A DNA stretch of 56,926 nt from Pseudomonas japonica (GTDB lineage: Bacteria; Pseudomonadota; Gammaproteobacteria; Pseudomonadales; Pseudomonadaceae): assembly GCF_900188455.1 (NCBI RefSeq), contig NZ_FZOL01000033.1, positions 1 through 56,926 on the forward strand, read 5' to 3'. Positions 26,386-35,135 of this stretch are shown here, piece by piece (the stretch's first letter is position 1; the number at the start of each line of letters is the position of its first letter). A program made the position numbers and the translations under genes. Below the pieces are notes generated by a model. It was given only the letters and a program-made list of their open reading frames with translations. It was not told where the DNA came from and did no database searches.

Positions 26386-27417
26386 GTGCTGACCGTTTTC
26401 AGTTCCAGCCACCGCCTGCACCATGGTTCAGAGCTCAAGGACGGCGCCCTGACGCCGTCGTTCGAAAAACCGCAACGGGCCGAGACGGTCCTGGCCCGGG
26501 TCCGCGCCAGCGGCCTCGGCGAGGTCATCGCCGAACAGCGCCATGACCGCGCCTGCTATGTCGCCGCGCACAGCGAGCGCTACGTGAGCTTCCTGGAGAA
26601 CGCCTGGAGCGAGTGGGCCGCCACCGGCAAATCGCATGACGCCCTGCCCCTGGTCTGGCCCGTGCGCGACCTGGCCAGCGCACCGGAGCCGGGCTTCATC
26701 GACGGCAAGCTGGGCTTCTACGCCATGGACGCCGGTTCGCCGATCACCGCCGGTACCTGGGAAGCGGTGCGCGCCAGCGCCGATGTGGCCCTGACCGGCA
26801 TGGACCAGGTCATCGCCGGCGCCCCCGGTGCGTTCGCCCTGTGCCGGCCACCGGGACACCATGCCGCCCGCGAATACATGGGCGGCTACTGCTACCTGAA
26901 CAACGCCGCCATCGCCGCCGAACGCTGCCTGGCCCAGGGAGCGAAACGGGTGGCGATCCTCGATGTGGATTTCCACCACGGCAACGGCACGCAGAACATC
27001 TTCTACGACCGCCCGGACGTGTTCTTCGCCTCGATCCACGGCGATCCGCGGGTGTCCTACCCGTATTTCTCCGGCTATGCCGAGGAAACCGGCCGCGGCG
27101 CCGGAGAAGGTTGCAACGCCAACTACCCGCTGCCCCGCGGCACGACATGGAGCCACTACCAGCAGGCCCTGGACCACGCCCTGCAGCGCATCGTCGCCTG
27201 GCGCCCGGAGTTCCTGGTCATCTCCCTGGGCGTCGACACCTTCGAACACGACCCCATCAGCCACTTCCTGCTCACCAGCGAAAACTTCCTGCGCCTGGGC
27301 CAATGCATCGCCAGCAGCGGACTGCCGACCCTGTTCGTCATGGAAGGCGGCTACATGGTCGATGAGATCGGCATCAACGCGGTGAACGTCCTGCAAGGCT
27401 TCGAAGCCAGCGCCTGA
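26386..27417 (+). CDS. Acetylpolyamine amidohydrolase (histone-deacetylase family)
   Basis: 343 residues from a GTG at 26386, preceded by GAGAGGACA. Class II HDAC-like signature: RPPGHHA with tandem histidines, AILDVDFHHGNGT with the Zn-binding Asp and His, a SLGVDTFEHDP stretch with the second Zn aspartate, and EGGYMVDEIG. It resembles the AphA/AphB enzymes of P. aeruginosa (about 345 residues), which remove acetyl groups from acetylputrescine or acetylcadaverine. The downstream permease may bring in the substrate. A longer reading frame to 26098 crosses the divergent regulator gene and is rejected. Confidence 0.9.
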   Translation: MLTVFSSSHRLHHGSELKDGALTPSFEKPQRAETVLARVRASGLGEVIAEQRHDRACYVAAHSERYVSFLENAWSEWAATGKSHDALPLVWPVRDLASAPEPGFIDGKLGFYAMDAGSPITAGTWEAVRASADVALTGMDQVIAGAPGAFALCRPPGHHAAREYMGGYCYLNNAAIAAERCLAQGAKRVAILDVDFHHGNGTQNIFYDRPDVFFASIHGDPRVSYPYFSGYAEETGRGAGEGCNANYPLPRGTTWSHYQQALDHALQRIVAWRPEFLVISLGVDTFEHDPISHFLLTSENFLRLGQCIASSGLPTLFVMEGGYMVDEIGINAVNVLQGFEASA

Positions 27418-27483
27418 CGCACACCCGCCCCGCCACCCGAGCGGGGCACCGCGACCCACTACAACAACAAAAGAGGTTCGAGC

Positions 27484-28887
27484 ATGCCTACGTCTCCCGC
27501 GCATCCACCGGCCGAGGGCCACCTGCAACGCACGCTGGAAAACCGCCATATCCAACTGATCGCCATCGGCGGGGCGATCGGCACCGGGCTGTTCATGGGC
27601 TCGGGCAAGATCATCGCCCTGGCCGGCACCTCGATCATCCTGGTCTACGCCATCATCGGTTTCTTCCTGTTCTTCGTCATGCGCGCCATGGGCGAGCTGT
27701 TGCTGTCCGACCTGCGCTTCAAGTCGTTCGCCGATATCGTCGCCGCCTACCTCGGGCCGCGCGCCGGCTTCGTGCTCAGCTGGTCGTACTGGTTGAGCTG
27801 GAGTGTCGCGGTGGTCGGTGACGTGGTGGTGGTCGCCGGGTTCTTCCAGTACTGGTACCCGGATGTGCCGGCGTGGATGCCGGCGTTCTTCACCCTGTTC
27901 CTGCTGCTCGGCCTGAACCTGCTGGCGGTGCGGATCTTCGGCGAGGTGGAGTTCTGGTTCGCGATCGTCAAGATCATCGCCATCGTCGCGCTGATCCTCA
28001 CCGCGCTGGTGATGATCGCCACGTCGTTCACCTCGGCCAACGGCGTGCAGGCTTCGCTGGGGCACATGGTCGCGCCGGGCACGATGTTCCCCCATGGCCT
28101 CAGCGGTTTCTTCGCCGGTTTCCAGATCGCCGTGTTCTCCTTCGCCGGCACCGAACTGATCGGCACCACCGCCGCCGAGGCGAAGAACCCGGAACGCACC
28201 CTGCCCAAGGCGATCAACACCATTCCGGCGCGGATCCTGCTGTTCTACATCCTCGCCCTGGTGTGCATCATCAGCGTGGTGTCCTGGGCCGAAGTCCCGG
28301 CCAACCGCAGTCCCTTCGTCGAACTGTTCCTGCTCGCCGGCTTCCCCGCCGCGGCCGGGATGATCAACTTCGTGGTGCTGACCTCGGCCGCCTCCTCGGC
28401 CAACAGCGGCGTGTACTCCGGCTGCCGCATGCTCTTCGGCCTGGCCGAGCGGCGCAACGCTCCGGCGATCTTCGGTCGCCTGTCGCGCCTCAGCGTGCCG
28501 GCGTACAGCCTGCTGTTCTCGGGAGCCTGCATGTTCGTCGGGCTGACCCTGCTGTTCGTGATTCCCGAGGTGATGACGGTGTTCACCCTGATCTCCACGG
28601 TATCGGCGGTGCTGGTGATCTTCACCTGGTCGATGATCCTCGCCGCGTACATCGCCTACCGCCGGGCCAACCCGGCGGCGCACCAGCGCTCCGCTTTCAG
28701 GATGCCCGGCGGCGTGCCGATGGCCGTGCTGACCCTGGGCTTCCTGCTCTTCGTCCTGTCGCTGCTGGCCCTGGAAGCCGACACCCGCGCGGCACTGTGC
28801 GCCATGCCGTTGTGGTTCGTGTTCCTGTTGCTGATGTACCGACGTCGAGGCACCAGAGCAGTCGCCAGCGCCCCGAACAACGCCTGA
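27484..28887 (+). CDS. Amino acid/polyamine permease (APC superfamily, AAT type)
   Basis: 467 residues, twelve predicted membrane helices, AGAGG ribosome site. The N-terminal LQRTLENRHIQLIAIGGAIGTGLFMGSG motif defines the AAT family (AnsP, CycA, AroP). FSFAGTELIGTTAAEAKNPERTLPKAI is the conserved central motif. It follows the deacetylase gene by 66 bp and probably shares its promoter and Lrp control. The substrate is not readable; an amino acid or acetylated amine fits the context. Confidence 0.9.
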   Translation: MPTSPAHPPAEGHLQRTLENRHIQLIAIGGAIGTGLFMGSGKIIALAGTSIILVYAIIGFFLFFVMRAMGELLLSDLRFKSFADIVAAYLGPRAGFVLSWSYWLSWSVAVVGDVVVVAGFFQYWYPDVPAWMPAFFTLFLLLGLNLLAVRIFGEVEFWFAIVKIIAIVALILTALVMIATSFTSANGVQASLGHMVAPGTMFPHGLSGFFAGFQIAVFSFAGTELIGTTAAEAKNPERTLPKAINTIPARILLFYILALVCIISVVSWAEVPANRSPFVELFLLAGFPAAAGMINFVVLTSAASSANSGVYSGCRMLFGLAERRNAPAIFGRLSRLSVPAYSLLFSGACMFVGLTLLFVIPEVMTVFTLISTVSAVLVIFTWSMILAAYIAYRRANPAAHQRSAFRMPGGVPMAVLTLGFLLFVLSLLALEADTRAALCAMPLWFVFLLLMYRRRGTRAVASAPNNA

Positions 28888-29012
28888 GCCCCTGCGACAT
28901 TTCGTCCGTCCCCCGTGACGTGACTCACTGGTCACCCGCCGTTGTCTCCCTGATACGCGCCCCTCGCCGGGCGCGCACTCCGGAACAATCACAACAATAC
29001 GGCTGACCCTAC

Positions 29013-30227
29013 ATGCACGCCCAACGCACCGCCCTGCACAACGAGCTGCACGCCCGCCCGTCGCTGTATTTCGACGCGCCGGCGCATGTCTTTCATCTCG
29101 CCTTCATCGGCGGCCAGGGCGAGTGCGACGCCCTGCTCCGGCGCTGCTGCCCGGATGCCGACACCGACGCGGTGCAGGGCATCACCCGCTTCGACGGCTG
29201 CCCGTTCAAGTGGGAACGCCACTCCGAATTCTTCACCCTGACCCTGGTGCGGCCCTCCCCCCATGCCGCACCGGACTGGAGCGAGCTGCCCGCCGCCCTG
29301 GCCGAAGCCATCGCGCCCTACCGCGAGCAGCTCATCAACGCGATGCAGGTGCTGGTGCGCGAGGAAGCCGGCCTGCAACTGGCGCGCTACGGCTTCAAGG
29401 ATCCCAGCGGGTCCAGTGTCGGTGGCGGCAGCGCCGTGGTGTGGAGCGATTTTCGCCTCGACGGGCAGGGCAACAACCGCCTGCTGTTCGTCAATCGCGG
29501 GCTCAACGCCTATCGCCTCGGGCGAATGATCCGTCGGCTGCTGGAGATCGAGACCTACCGCATGATGGCCTCCCTGGCACTGAGCACGGCCAAGGCCCTG
29601 AGCCCGCAGCTGGATGGTTTCGACCGCAGCCTGGTCAACCTCTCCGAGCGCAATGCCGGGGCCAGCGGCGTGCAGGCCAAGGTGCTGCTGGAGGACATCG
29701 CCGAGCTGTCGCGCCAGGTGGTGGCCAGCACGGTGAAGAGCCGGCACCGCTTCAGCGCGACCCAGGCCTATGCGCAACTGGTGTTCGAGCGCCTGGCGGA
29801 ACTACGCGAAGGACATGTGGACGATTGCCAGCGCCTGGGGATGTTCATCGAACGGCGCTTCAAGCCCACCGTGCGCTACTGCGCGGCGACCGAACAGCGC
29901 CTGGAGCACCTGGCCAAGGGCGTGGCCAACCTCGGCGACCTGTTGCAGGCACGGGTGCAGGTGGAGATGGAGGAGCAGAACGCGGAGATCCTGCGCAGCC
30001 TGAATGCCCGGGCGGAATCGCAGATCAAGATCCAGCGGGCGGTGGAAGGCCTGTCGATCATCGCGATCACCTACTACCTGCTGAGTCTGTTCAAGTTGCT
30101 GTACGCGGGGCTGGATACCCTGGGGGCGCATATCGCGCCGAGGGATGCCCTGCTGGGGCTGGCGCCGGTGGTGGGATTGATACTGGGGGTGATCCTGTTG
30201 CGGATCAGGAAGGCCAAGCAGCACTGA
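29013..30227 (+). CDS. DUF3422 family membrane-anchored protein
   Basis: 404 residues. It opens with RTALHNELHARPSLYFDAPAH, the N-HARP signature of DUF3422 proteins. A central helical region (residues 200-330, with long charged helices) is followed by two C-terminal membrane segments (AITYYLLSLFKLLYAG and LLGLAPVVGLILGVILLRI). Function is unknown; the layout suggests a cytoplasmic domain tethered to the inner membrane. No clear ribosome site precedes the ATG. It is monocistronic, ahead of a REP doublet. Confidence 0.85.
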   Translation: MHAQRTALHNELHARPSLYFDAPAHVFHLAFIGGQGECDALLRRCCPDADTDAVQGITRFDGCPFKWERHSEFFTLTLVRPSPHAAPDWSELPAALAEAIAPYREQLINAMQVLVREEAGLQLARYGFKDPSGSSVGGGSAVVWSDFRLDGQGNNRLLFVNRGLNAYRLGRMIRRLLEIETYRMMASLALSTAKALSPQLDGFDRSLVNLSERNAGASGVQAKVLLEDIAELSRQVVASTVKSRHRFSATQAYAQLVFERLAELREGHVDDCQRLGMFIERRFKPTVRYCAATEQRLEHLAKGVANLGDLLQARVQVEMEEQNAEILRSLNARAESQIKIQRAVEGLSIIAITYYLLSLFKLLYAGLDTLGAHIAPRDALLGLAPVVGLILGVILLRIRKAKQH

Positions 30228-30240
30228 AAATGCCACGCCC

Positions 30241-30349
30241 CCCCGTAGGAGCTGGCTTGCCTGCGAAAGGACCGCGCAGCGGTCCCCGACCTCACTGTTA
30301 TCTGGGACCGCTGCGCGGTCCTTCGCGGGCAAGCCACGCTCCTACGGGG
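30241..30349. repeat. REP doublet (REPIN), type 1
   Basis: Left arm starts CCCCGTAGGAGCTGGCTTGC; the right arm is its near reverse complement, with CACGC replacing CAGC-type bases and one fewer A before GGACCGC. It lies between convergent genes (DUF3422 and the permease) and may help end both transcripts. Confidence 0.9.
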
Positions 30350-30386
30350 TCGTTCGCGGCGCAAAGCGCCCCGAAGGAGTGCGCCG

Positions 30387-31805
30387 TCAGGCGGCCTGTT
30401 TAAGAGCCCGCTGGTGCACGATCACACCGATCAACGCCACGACGATCGCCGCGATACCCGTGGAAACCACCAGCACCTGGTACTCCTCGACGAACGCCAT
30501 GGTCACCAGGCAGCCGACGATGAACACGATGCTCAGGTAGGTCAGCCACGGGAACAGCCACATCTTCAGGCGGATCTGCTTGCCTTCGGCTTCCAGCTTG
30601 CGGCGCATCTTCAGTTGCGAGCAGGCGATCACCAGGTACACCAGCATGGCGATCATGCCGGTGGTGTTCATCAGGGTATCCAGCACGTCCTTCGGACGCA
30701 GGGCCTCGCTGAAGTTGATCAGCGCACAGAAGATCGCGATCGAGCACGAACCGATGATGGCGAACACCGGTACGCCGGTGCCGGCACGGGTCATCTTGAA
30801 GATCGCCGGGGCATCGCCACGTTGAGCCAGGGAGAACAGCATGCGCGAAGCGGTGTAGTGCGCCGAGATCAGGCAGCTGCTGACCGAGGTCAGGACGACG
30901 AAGTTCATCACGAATTCGGCGCCCGGAATGCCCAGCAGTTCCAGGGTGCGACGGTACGAGCCGTAGCCGGAAGTGCCCATCAGCGGGTCGTTCCACGGCA
31001 CCAGGCAGACGATCAGGAAGATCGAGCCGATGTAGAACAGGCAGACGCGCCACACCACGGAGTTGGTCGCCTTGACGATCTGCCCGGCCGGGTCCTTGGA
31101 CTCGGACGCGGCGATGGTGACGATTTCCGCGCCGAGGAAGGCGAACATCGCGCCGAGCATGGCCACCACCACCGACTCGATGCCGTTGGGCATGAAGCCG
31201 CCGTGGGCGGTCAGGTTGGCCATGCCGCTGACTTCACCGGTCGGCCACAGGTTCATCACCGCGGCGGTGCACACCACCAGGAAGCAGACGATCGCCACCA
31301 CCTTGATCAGGGCGAACCAGAACTCGAACTCGCCGTAGTGCTTGACGTTGAAGAAGTTCACGCAGATCAGCGCCAGGGTCGCCATCAGCACGAATTCGTT
31401 GATGCTCACCGAAGGGAACCAGCCGTGCAGGATCTTGCCGGCGACATACGCCTCCCAGGCCATCAGGATCACCCAGTAGCCCCAGTACAGCCAGCCGATG
31501 GTGAAACCGGCCCAGCGCCCGATGGCGCGCTCGGCGTAGGTGGAGAAGGAGCCGGTGTCCGGCGAGGAGGTCGCCATTTCGCCGAGCATGCGCATGACCA
31601 GCACCACCAGGATGCCACCGGCCAGGTAGGCCAGTACCGCGGCCGGGCCGGCGCTGTGGATCACGCTGCCGGAACCGACGAACAGTGCGCCGCCGATCAC
31701 CCCGGCGATCGACATCATGGTCAGGTGGCGTGATTTGAGCGAAGCCGCCAGCTTGCTCTCGTGCTCCGACTTCGTTGCCGAAGTCGATGTGGATGTTGCG
31801 TCCAT
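30387..31805 (-). CDS. GABA-type amino acid permease (APC superfamily)
   Basis: 472 residues from ATG 31805. The open frame continues to 32009 but the added 68 residues are Arg-rich and lack permease character. The N-terminal SLKSRHLTMMSIAGVIGGALFVGSGSVIHSAGP motif and the length match GabP-like permeases; SRMLFSLAQRGDAPAIF is another family block. Twelve membrane helices are likely. A MocR regulator gene of the GabR type is divergent, and such regulators usually control GABA or amino acid transport genes next to them. The substrate is inferred. Confidence 0.88.
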   Translation of the reverse strand: MDATSTSTSATKSEHESKLAASLKSRHLTMMSIAGVIGGALFVGSGSVIHSAGPAAVLAYLAGGILVVLVMRMLGEMATSSPDTGSFSTYAERAIGRWAGFTIGWLYWGYWVILMAWEAYVAGKILHGWFPSVSINEFVLMATLALICVNFFNVKHYGEFEFWFALIKVVAIVCFLVVCTAAVMNLWPTGEVSGMANLTAHGGFMPNGIESVVVAMLGAMFAFLGAEIVTIAASESKDPAGQIVKATNSVVWRVCLFYIGSIFLIVCLVPWNDPLMGTSGYGSYRRTLELLGIPGAEFVMNFVVLTSVSSCLISAHYTASRMLFSLAQRGDAPAIFKMTRAGTGVPVFAIIGSCSIAIFCALINFSEALRPKDVLDTLMNTTGMIAMLVYLVIACSQLKMRRKLEAEGKQIRLKMWLFPWLTYLSIVFIVGCLVTMAFVEEYQVLVVSTGIAAIVVALIGVIVHQRALKQAA

Positions 31806-32261
31806 CAGTGGTCTACCCCGTGTTCTTTTTATCCAAGGAAACTCGACAGGGGCGCGACATGGCGTCGCGCCCCCTGTTGCATCAGCTGCTCTGATTCGAC
31901 GTGCGCAACGCTGCCCGAGCCGACGAACGGCCAAGTGCTGGGCAACTGGTATGTCGCGCTCAGGCTCGTCCGCTAAGCCTGAAAGGTACTGCGAGGACAC
32001 CGTGGACAACGCTTGCCGGCGTCGCCCTCGGCGGGTGGGACGCGAGGGCTGAGCCTCGCATCGGCAATTCGTGGTTCGACGAGCGGTTGTTCATGAAGCT
32101 TCACGGCATTGATCTAGCGGTAACTGATACCTAATGTAAAAATGTCCGGCCTCAAGAGCCATGCACAGTGCGCACTGATTGTCACTGCACTGTACAGGTG
32201 GCCAATGCAATACAGCGCAGGCGCGGCCGGCGTCCTGCTCACCCCAAGGCACTGCTTTCCC
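31806..32261. promoter_or_regulatory. Divergent regulatory region between permease and MocR genes
   Basis: 456 bp without a convincing gene. It holds a strong hairpin at 31846-31878 (arms GGGGCGCGAC and GTCGCGCCCC, extended by ACAG/CTGT) in the permease leader. There is also a 12-bp perfect palindrome CAGTGCGCACTG at 32166-32177 and a nearby TTGTCA (32179-32184) that could be a -35 for the regulator gene. The palindrome is the best candidate operator. The middle 200 bp show nothing I can assign. Confidence 0.5.
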
Positions 32262-33689
32262 ATGTTCGAACTACGCCCCGACGCCTCGCCCCCGCTGGTG
32301 AACCAGATCATCAACGGGCTGCGCGACGCGATCGAGAACCAGACCCTCAAGCCCGGCGCCAAGGTCCCGTCGATCCGCGCGTTCGCGGCGAAATACTCGG
32401 TGAGCACCTTCACCGTGGTCGAGGCCTATGACCGCCTGGTGGCCCAGGGGCTGCTGGTCAGCCGCGGCACCGCCGGGTTCTTCGTCAACCGCGCCGCCAG
32501 CGATCTGCTCGACGCCCAGGCCAGCGAGCCGGACGCGGCCAAGCCGGCGTTCAACTCCGAGTGGTACCTGCAGCAGATCTTCGAAAGCCGGCAACTGGCG
32601 TTCAAGCCCGGTTGCGGCTGGCTGCCCAACGACTGGATGTTCGAGGACGGCCTGCGCCGCGGCCTGCGCCAGGTGGCCAGCAGCGTCCTCGAACTGAGCG
32701 GCTACGGCGACCCCATGGGCCTGGCCGAACTGCGCACCCTGACCGCGCAGAACCTGCAGCAGGACCTGCGCATCGTCGTGCCGCCGAACCAGTTGATGCT
32801 CACCCACGGCGCCAGCCAGGCCCTCGACCTGGCGGTGCGCACCCTGGTGCGCCCGGGGGACGTGGTGCTGGTGGACGATCCCGGCTACCCCAACCTGATG
32901 AGCATCCTGCGCTTCCAGGGCGCGACCCTGATCGGCGTGCCACGCACGCCCAACGGCTACGACCTGGACCACCTCGAACGCCTGCTCGCCGAGCACCGTC
33001 CGACGGTGTTCTTCACCCAGCCGCACCTGCACAGCCCGACCTGCTCGCGGACCCCGCTGGTGCAACTGCACCGCCTGCTGCAACTGGCCAGCCAGCACGG
33101 TTTCCGCCTGGTGGAGAACAACCTCTACGCCGACATGATCGAGGAGCCGCTGCCCTGCCTGACCAGCCTCGACCATCTGCAACAGGTGGTCTATGTCGGC
33201 AGCTATTCGAAAAGCATCTCGCCCAACGTGCGGGTCGGCTACATGCTGGCCAACCCGGAGCTGATGCAGCAGTTGCTGCAGTTGAAGATGCGCTCGGGCC
33301 TGACCACATCGCAGGTGATGGAACGGGTGGTCTACGCCGCGATCACCGACGGCCGCTGGCGCAAGCACCTCAAGCGCCTGCGCCAGCGCCTCGCCGAAGC
33401 GCACCAGGAGGTCGGCCGGCAACTGGCGCGGCTGGGCTTCGAGCGCTTCATCGACAGCGACGAAGGCATGTACATCTGGACCCGCCACCCGGCCATCGCC
33501 GACAGCGCCGCGCTGGTCGACGATGCATTGGACCAGGGCATCATGCTCGGCCCCGGACAGTTGTTCCTGGTGGACTCCCAGGCTACCGGCTGGATGCGCT
33601 TCAATGTCGCGTTCAGTACCGATCCGGCGTTGTGGGAGCAGTTGGAGAAGCTGCTGGTCAAGCATGTGCGGGCGGGCAAGGAGCGCTAG
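32262..33689 (+). CDS. MocR-family regulator (GntR HTH fused to aminotransferase-like domain)
   Basis: 475 residues from ATG 32262; an extension to 32142 is possible but its sequence is low quality. Residues 1-80 are a GntR-type winged helix (PLVNQIINGLRDAIENQTLKPGAKVPSIRAFAAKYSVSTFTVVEAYDRLVAQGLL). The rest is a fold-type I aminotransferase-like domain with the PLP lysine in VGSYSKSISPNVRVGY. GabR is the model: it senses an amine through PLP and controls divergent genes. Here the divergent GABA-type permease is the expected target. Confidence 0.92.
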   Translation: MFELRPDASPPLVNQIINGLRDAIENQTLKPGAKVPSIRAFAAKYSVSTFTVVEAYDRLVAQGLLVSRGTAGFFVNRAASDLLDAQASEPDAAKPAFNSEWYLQQIFESRQLAFKPGCGWLPNDWMFEDGLRRGLRQVASSVLELSGYGDPMGLAELRTLTAQNLQQDLRIVVPPNQLMLTHGASQALDLAVRTLVRPGDVVLVDDPGYPNLMSILRFQGATLIGVPRTPNGYDLDHLERLLAEHRPTVFFTQPHLHSPTCSRTPLVQLHRLLQLASQHGFRLVENNLYADMIEEPLPCLTSLDHLQQVVYVGSYSKSISPNVRVGYMLANPELMQQLLQLKMRSGLTTSQVMERVVYAAITDGRWRKHLKRLRQRLAEAHQEVGRQLARLGFERFIDSDEGMYIWTRHPAIADSAALVDDALDQGIMLGPGQLFLVDSQATGWMRFNVAFSTDPALWEQLEKLLVKHVRAGKER

Positions 33690-33755
33690 CTGTCGGCGAG
33701 CCGGCCAGTGATTCATGGTCTACCGTTGCCCAAACCCCTTGCACAACGGCCGCCC

Positions 33756-34265
33756 ATGTCCCGCTACAACCGCACCACCACCGCCATCGGCATGGCCGCC
33801 CTGATCGCTGCCTCGGCCCTGCTCGGCCTGCCCTACTGGCGCGAGGACTTCGCCCTCGCCGACCTCAGCACCGGCAGCGGCCAGTGGCACAGCGAGCGCC
33901 TCGCGGACGGCAGCCAGCTGACCCTCGACGCGAGCTCCTCGGTTGCCCTGCAGTTCGGCGACGATCAGCACCTGATCCGCCTGCTCTCCGGCCAGATCCT
34001 CCTCGAAGCCGGCGCCAGACCGCTGCGGGTAACCACCCCGCAAGCCCTGGTCGAAACCCATGACGCCCGCGTCGTCATCGCCCGTTCGCAAGGCACCACC
34101 TGGGTCAGCCAGCTCGCCGGCAGCAGCCGGATCGCCGACCGGTTGACCCTGAACGCCGGCCAGCGGGTGCGGGTGACCGACAGCGGTATCGACCCGGCGC
34201 ATCCGCTGGATGCCGGCGCCCTGGAGCAGGCCTGGCGCGAGCGCCGCCCGACGCCGTCGCCATAA
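33756..34265 (+). CDS. Orphan FecR-like periplasmic protein (short)
   Basis: 169 residues from ATG 33756. A membrane segment (AIGMAALIAASALLGLPYW) is followed by a FecR domain: TGSGQWHSERLADGSQLTLDASSSVALQFGDDQHLIRLLSGQILLEA, with the typical GQ-x3-L-DGS-L-LD and HLI-L--G--L pattern. Full FecR anti-sigma proteins are about 320 residues with a cytoplasmic N-terminal domain and a C-terminal signalling domain; both are missing here. No ECF sigma gene or TonB receptor adjoins it. It may be a remnant or a stand-alone FecR-domain protein. Confidence 0.75.
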   Translation: MSRYNRTTTAIGMAALIAASALLGLPYWREDFALADLSTGSGQWHSERLADGSQLTLDASSSVALQFGDDQHLIRLLSGQILLEAGARPLRVTTPQALVETHDARVVIARSQGTTWVSQLAGSSRIADRLTLNAGQRVRVTDSGIDPAHPLDAGALEQAWRERRPTPSP

Positions 34266-34365
34266 CGGCGTTTCCTGTCGCACAGGGCAGAAAAAGGTCG
34301 AATGTCCACCTCCGGCGCAACGCGCTAGGATCGAACGACCAAAAAGAAAGACAGAGGCCGGTTTC

Positions 34366-35124
34366 ATGACAAGCTCGACATTCAAGGATCATTTCTCCAG
34401 TGGCTCCGCCGGCTATGCGGCCTACCGACCGAGCTACCCCCTGGAACTGATCGACGAGCTCACCAGCATCAGCCCCGGCACCGGCCGGGTCCTGGATTGC
34501 GGCTGCGGCACCGGGCAACTGTCGGTGCTCCTGGCCGAGCGTTTCGACGAGGTGATCGCCACCGACGCCAGCGCCGCGCAGATCGCCGCCGCCGAACCGC
34601 GCGAGGGCGTGGTCTACCGCACCGCCCTGGCCGAGGACAGCGGCCTGAGCGCCGACAGCGTCGACCTCATCACCGTGGCCCAGGCCGCCCACTGGCTGGA
34701 CCTGGAGGCGTTCTACGACGAAGCCCGGCGCATCGCCCGGCCGCAGGCGGCGATCGCCCTGATCACCTACGGCGTGCTGCACCTGGAAGGCGAGCTGGAT
34801 CGCCCTCTGCAGCAGTTCTACTACCAGACCATCGCCCCCTACTGGCCGCCGGAGCGTCGCCATGTCGAGACCGGCTATCGCGACCTGCCCTTCCCCTTCA
34901 CGGAGATCGAGGTACCGCCACAGGTCATCGAGATGCGCTGGACCCTGGCGCAACTGATCGGCTACCTGAACACCTGGTCGGCGGTGAAGGCCGCGGAAAA
35001 GGCCCTCGGCCACAGTCCGCTGGACAGCCTGGCGCAACAGCTCGCCGAGGCGTGGGGCGATCCGGCGACCCGGCGCCTGGTCACCTGGCCGCTGACCCTG
35101 CGCGCGGGGCGTATTCGCGGCTGA
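34366..35124 (+). CDS. SAM-dependent class I methyltransferase
   Basis: 252 residues from ATG 34366 with AGAGG upstream. Motif I is VLDCGCGTGQLSVLLAERF and the acidic loop is VIATDASAAQIAAAEP; this is the Methyltransf_11 type. The opening FKDHFSSGSAGYAAYRPSYP resembles the family of small-molecule methyltransferases with a YAxYRPxYP start. The target molecule is unknown. It is convergent with the LysR gene, 11 bp apart. Confidence 0.88.
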   Translation: MTSSTFKDHFSSGSAGYAAYRPSYPLELIDELTSISPGTGRVLDCGCGTGQLSVLLAERFDEVIATDASAAQIAAAEPREGVVYRTALAEDSGLSADSVDLITVAQAAHWLDLEAFYDEARRIARPQAAIALITYGVLHLEGELDRPLQQFYYQTIAPYWPPERRHVETGYRDLPFPFTEIEVPPQVIEMRWTLAQLIGYLNTWSAVKAAEKALGHSPLDSLAQQLAEAWGDPATRRLVTWPLTLRAGRIRG

Positions 35125-35135
35125 CACCGCGGCGC

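Noticed and set aside
26428..28992. Long minus-strand open frame across the deacetylase and permease genes
   Set aside because: Antisense to two clear genes, with Gln/Gly/His-rich composition; a shadow frame.
31860..31895. 11-residue frame starting at ATG 31859 in the permease/MocR gap
   Set aside because: Created by the hairpin sequence, with no ribosome site; not supported as a leader peptide.
31806..32009. N-terminal extension of the GABA-type permease by 68 residues
   Set aside because: The extension is Arg-rich with no permease features and would include the leader hairpin; the ATG at 31805 gives the usual family start.
32191..32196. Single TGTACA upstream of the MocR gene
   Set aside because: No second copy at 12-bp spacing, so it is not counted as a LitR-type operator.
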